A stretch of 64,000 nucleotides of DNA, taken from contig NZ_JABBFY010000001.1 in assembly GCF_012927115.1 (NCBI RefSeq), positions 3,210,588-3,274,587 of the forward strand, written 5' to 3'. The notes under the pieces were generated by a model. The model searched no databases and had not been told where the DNA came from. It saw only the letters and a program-made list of their open reading frames with translations. The position numbers and the translations under genes are program-made. Shown in pieces: positions 61,906 through 64,000 of this stretch. How positions within the stretch are numbered: position 1 is the stretch's first letter; each line of letters opens with the position of its first letter. This DNA is from Sphingomonas sp. G-3-2-10. Lineage in GTDB: Bacteria > Pseudomonadota > Alphaproteobacteria > Sphingomonadales > Sphingomonadaceae.

Positions 61906-62296
61906 CGAGCAACGGCTGGCGACGACGATTGCCGCACAATTGAACGCGGCAGGCTTCACCACCCGGATCGAGGTTCGCGGGCTGGGCCATGTCGTCCATG
62001 CCCGCCGTGGCGATTGCCGGCTGATGGCGCGCAGCGGCGATCAGTCGGGCCAGACGATGCCGGTTCTGATGCTCAGCGCGAAGCCCTATGGGGCGCTCCG
62101 CTTCGGCTATCGCGGAAGCCTGTCAGATCAGCCCGCGAGATTGCGTCCCACGCTCGAAGGCTATGCCCAGCGCCAGCTAGCGATGATCGGCATCGCCTAT
62201 GAACGGCCGGTGCAGATCGCCATCGCGCTCAGCCCGGCATGCAACGCGCATCTTCCCGACCTGAGCCGCCTCGGTCTGTGGATGCGCGACGCCTGA
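61808..62296 (+). CDS. Exosortase-associated single-pass membrane protein
   Basis: 162 residues from TTG at 61808; a GTG at 61820 is the alternative. One N-terminal hydrophobic helix (VTSLWFCLLSGLTLGFKAL) is followed by a periplasmic domain of about 130 residues with EVRGLGHVVHARRGDCRLMAR, PYGALRFGYRGSL and SPACNAHLPDLS; two Cys could pair. I recognise no certain family; EpsI-like accessory proteins of exosortase systems have a similar topology. Position suggests a role in handling the processed peptide. Confidence 0.6.
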   Translation: MSRAVIVTSLWFCLLSGLTLGFKALATRPQLPDEQRLATTIAAQLNAAGFTTRIEVRGLGHVVHARRGDCRLMARSGDQSGQTMPVLMLSAKPYGALRFGYRGSLSDQPARLRPTLEGYAQRQLAMIGIAYERPVQIAIALSPACNAHLPDLSRLGLWMRDA

Positions 62297-62488
62297 GAGC
62301 TCCGCCGGATTCGATTGCCCGCCTCTTGCCACCCTGCCAGCGTCCCGGGGTCCGGACGGGGAGGGCGAGTGAGTTTCGATTCTTCCATTCGCGCGCGAGG
62401 GGGGGGACTACCGCTCGCGGGTTCGCGGTGTGCGCCATCCGCACTAGCGGCTGAGCACCGAACAGATACTCGATGCCAACGGCTGACG

Positions 62489-63133
62489 TCAGATGCCCAG
62501 CCACTCAAGCGGTGCTGGGAGGATGTCGGCCGAATAGTCCACCTGCAGCACCCGGCGATGCCTTGGCGCGGTCGCGGTGGCGGAGGCGTGGAGGATCGGG
62601 GTGGCGTAGAGCCAGATATCGCCGCGATCGGCGAGGCACGTCGCTGTGCTGCACCGGGCAATGGTCGCTTCGACCTCCGTTTCGGGGATACGGCCCATCA
62701 GGTGCGATCCCGGCGCGATCAGTAGCGGGGCGTTAGTCTCGTCCACGGAGTCGAGATGGATGCGGATGGTCAACATCCGCTCGATCAGCGCGAAGGGCGG
62801 CTCGACATGGCGGAGCCCCGCCTTGATTGACCACGGACCGTAGCCGGGCATTTCGGCCCGCGCCCGCACCGCGATGGTGCGGTCCTGATGCCAGCCGAGC
62901 GCCCAATTGGTCGATTCGCTCTTGTCGAACAGGATCGCGCGGACCGGCCGCCGGCCGGCAAGTTGCGCGGCGCGACTTCCGATCGAATCGAGGATCGCCG
63001 CCAGTCCGGTGACACCATACAAGCGGATGCCGGCCTGATCGGCGGGCTGTCCGGCCAGCGCCGTTTCCAGCGCCTCAAGAAAAGGGGCGGCCGCACCGGA
63101 CAAGTGCGCCGCCCCATGTTCGTCGAGGTTCAA
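62489..63133 (-). CDS. Phytanoyl-CoA dioxygenase (PhyH) family protein
   Basis: 214 residues. The Fe(II) site is formed by [11 protein letters not shown] (His-x-Asp) and the distal His in TPILHASAT; Arg in [11 protein letters not shown] probably binds 2-oxoglutarate. The family hydroxylates diverse small molecules. It ends just before etfA on the same strand, spaced 7 bases from the etfA stop. A 192-base gap to the exosortase locus lies downstream. Confidence 0.85.
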   Translation of the reverse strand: MNLDEHGAAHLSGAAAPFLEALETALAGQPADQAGIRLYGVTGLAAILDSIGSRAAQLAGRRPVRAILFDKSESTNWALGWHQDRTIAVRARAEMPGYGPWSIKAGLRHVEPPFALIERMLTIRIHLDSVDETNAPLLIAPGSHLMGRIPETEVEATIARCSTATCLADRGDIWLYATPILHASATATAPRHRRVLQVDYSADILPAPLEWLGI

Positions 63134-63140
63134 CCGGGCC

Positions 63141-64000
63141 TCAGAGCTTGCTCGTCAGTTCGGGGACGATCTTGAAGAGGTCTCCGACGAGGCCGATGTC
63201 TGCGACCTGGAAGATCGGTGCGTCTTCGTCCTTGTTGATCGCGATGATCGTCTTGGAGTCCTTCATGCCCGCCAGATGCTGGATCGCGCCGGAAATGCCG
63301 ACCGCGATATAGACTTCCGGAGCGACGATCTTGCCGGTCTGGCCGACCTGATAGTCGTTGGGGACATAGCCCGCGTCGACCGCGGCGCGCGACGCACCCA
63401 CGCCCGCGCCCAGCTTGTCCGCCAGCGGCTCGATGATGCTGTGGAAGTTCTCGCTGTTCTGCAGCGCGCGGCCGCCAGAGACGATGATCTTCGCCGAAGT
63501 CAGTTCCGGACGCTCCGACTTCGCAATCTCTGCGCTCACGAACTTCGAGATGCCCGTGTCCGATGCGCCGGAAACGGCTTCCACTGTGCCCGAGCCGCCG
63601 CTCGCTTCGGCCTTGGCGAATGCCGTACCGCGCACCGTGATCACCAGCTTCTTGTCGCTGGTCTTGACCGTGGCGATGGCGTTGCCGGCATAGATCGGAC
63701 GCGTGAACGTGTCCGCGCCTTCCACCGACAATATGTCGCTGATCTGCATCACATCGAGCAAAGCCGCGACACGCGGGGCGATGTTCTTGCCGTTGCTCGT
63801 CGCGGGGAAGAGGACGGCGTCATGGCTGTCCATCAGGCTGACGATCAGCGGCGCGGCATTCTCGGCCAGCGCATGGGCCAGCGAAGCGTCGTCGGCCAGA
63901 TGCACCTTGCCCACGCCCGCAATCTTCGCGGCTTCGTCAGCGACTGCGGCACAGCCCGCGCCTGCAACGAGGAGATGGACTTCACCCAGCTGCGACGCCG
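63141..64000 (-). CDS. etfA: Electron transfer flavoprotein alpha subunit (5' end beyond window)
   Basis: The C-terminal 286 codons of EtfA. FAD-binding segments are [76 protein letters not shown], seen in pieces, and [21 protein letters not shown] ends the chain. With EtfB it passes electrons from acyl-CoA dehydrogenases to ETF-quinone oxidoreductase. An in-frame GTG at 63914 is not the start: the conserved N-terminal strand ([12 protein letters not shown]) continues upstream to the window edge. Confidence 0.94.
   Translation of the reverse strand, partial: ASQLGEVHLLVAGAGCAAVADEAAKIAGVGKVHLADDASLAHALAENAAPLIVSLMDSHDAVLFPATSNGKNIAPRVAALLDVMQISDILSVEGADTFTRPIYAGNAIATVKTSDKKLVITVRGTAFAKAEASGGSGTVEAVSGASDTGISKFVSAEIAKSERPELTSAKIIVSGGRALQNSENFHSIIEPLADKLGAGVGASRAAVDAGYVPNDYQVGQTGKIVAPEVYIAVGISGAIQHLAGMKDSKTIIAINKDEDAPIFQVADIGLVGDLFKIVPELTSKL

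Overview
This window is a high-GC chromosomal segment of an alphaproteobacterium, most likely a sphingomonad (Sphingomonas or a close relative). The evidence is family content and gene order: class I lysyl-tRNA synthetase, HemJ-type protoporphyrinogen oxidase, the DUF6445, DUF6489, DUF3576, DUF1489 and DUF1491 families, an rpmF-plsX-fabH-ihfA-merR cluster and a leuS-lptE-holA / parB-parA-rsmG-mnmG-mnmE block. I see no prophage, insertion sequence, CRISPR array, rRNA or tRNA gene.

Layout. 1-7.4 kb: the 5' part of lolA, then ftsK, a ubiquinone-type FAD hydroxylase and small envelope or unknown proteins. 7.5-11.6 kb: leuS-lptE-holA, translationally coupled. 11.6-17.3 kb: the minus-strand parB-parA-rsmG-mnmG-mnmE block with four good parS palindromes. 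17.4-22.8 kb: a DNA alkyl-repair protein, dienelactone hydrolase, a TerC-family protein, rho, hemJ and hemE. 22.8-23.1 kb: a non-coding region that I interpret as the chromosomal replication origin. 23.1-29.9 kb: ppsR-maf-aroE-coaE-dnaQ-hpf-ptsN and followers on the plus strand, ending with mmcB behind an alphaproteobacterial LexA box. 30-44 kb: envelope, redox and transport genes, including SCO, PBP1A, MsrB, MsrA, an MFS carrier, a CDC48-type AAA ATPase, LysR, cyclophilin and MgtE. 44-59 kb: aspC, a pabB-pabC fusion, the rpmF-ihfA cluster, a DinG-type helicase, class I lysS, a DUF389 protein and nhaA. 60.8-62.3 kb: a compact exosortase locus with a tiny candidate substrate. 62.5-64 kb: a PhyH-family dioxygenase and etfA, which runs off the window.

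How it fits together. Genes left of about 22.8 kb back to parB are nearly all minus strand, and those right of 23.1 kb are plus strand, so both arms are transcribed away from the hemE-ppsR gap. That gap holds two TTTTCCACA DnaA-box-like sites. In Caulobacter and Rickettsia the origin lies between hemE and the ppsR homologue, and the parAB/parS centromere lies nearby, as here.

The least expected features are the 56-residue protein made only of a signal peptide and a sorting tail next to an exosortase, a probable CTG start codon for hemE, four convergent gene pairs that end on one shared CTAG, and a family of short intergenic palindromes.
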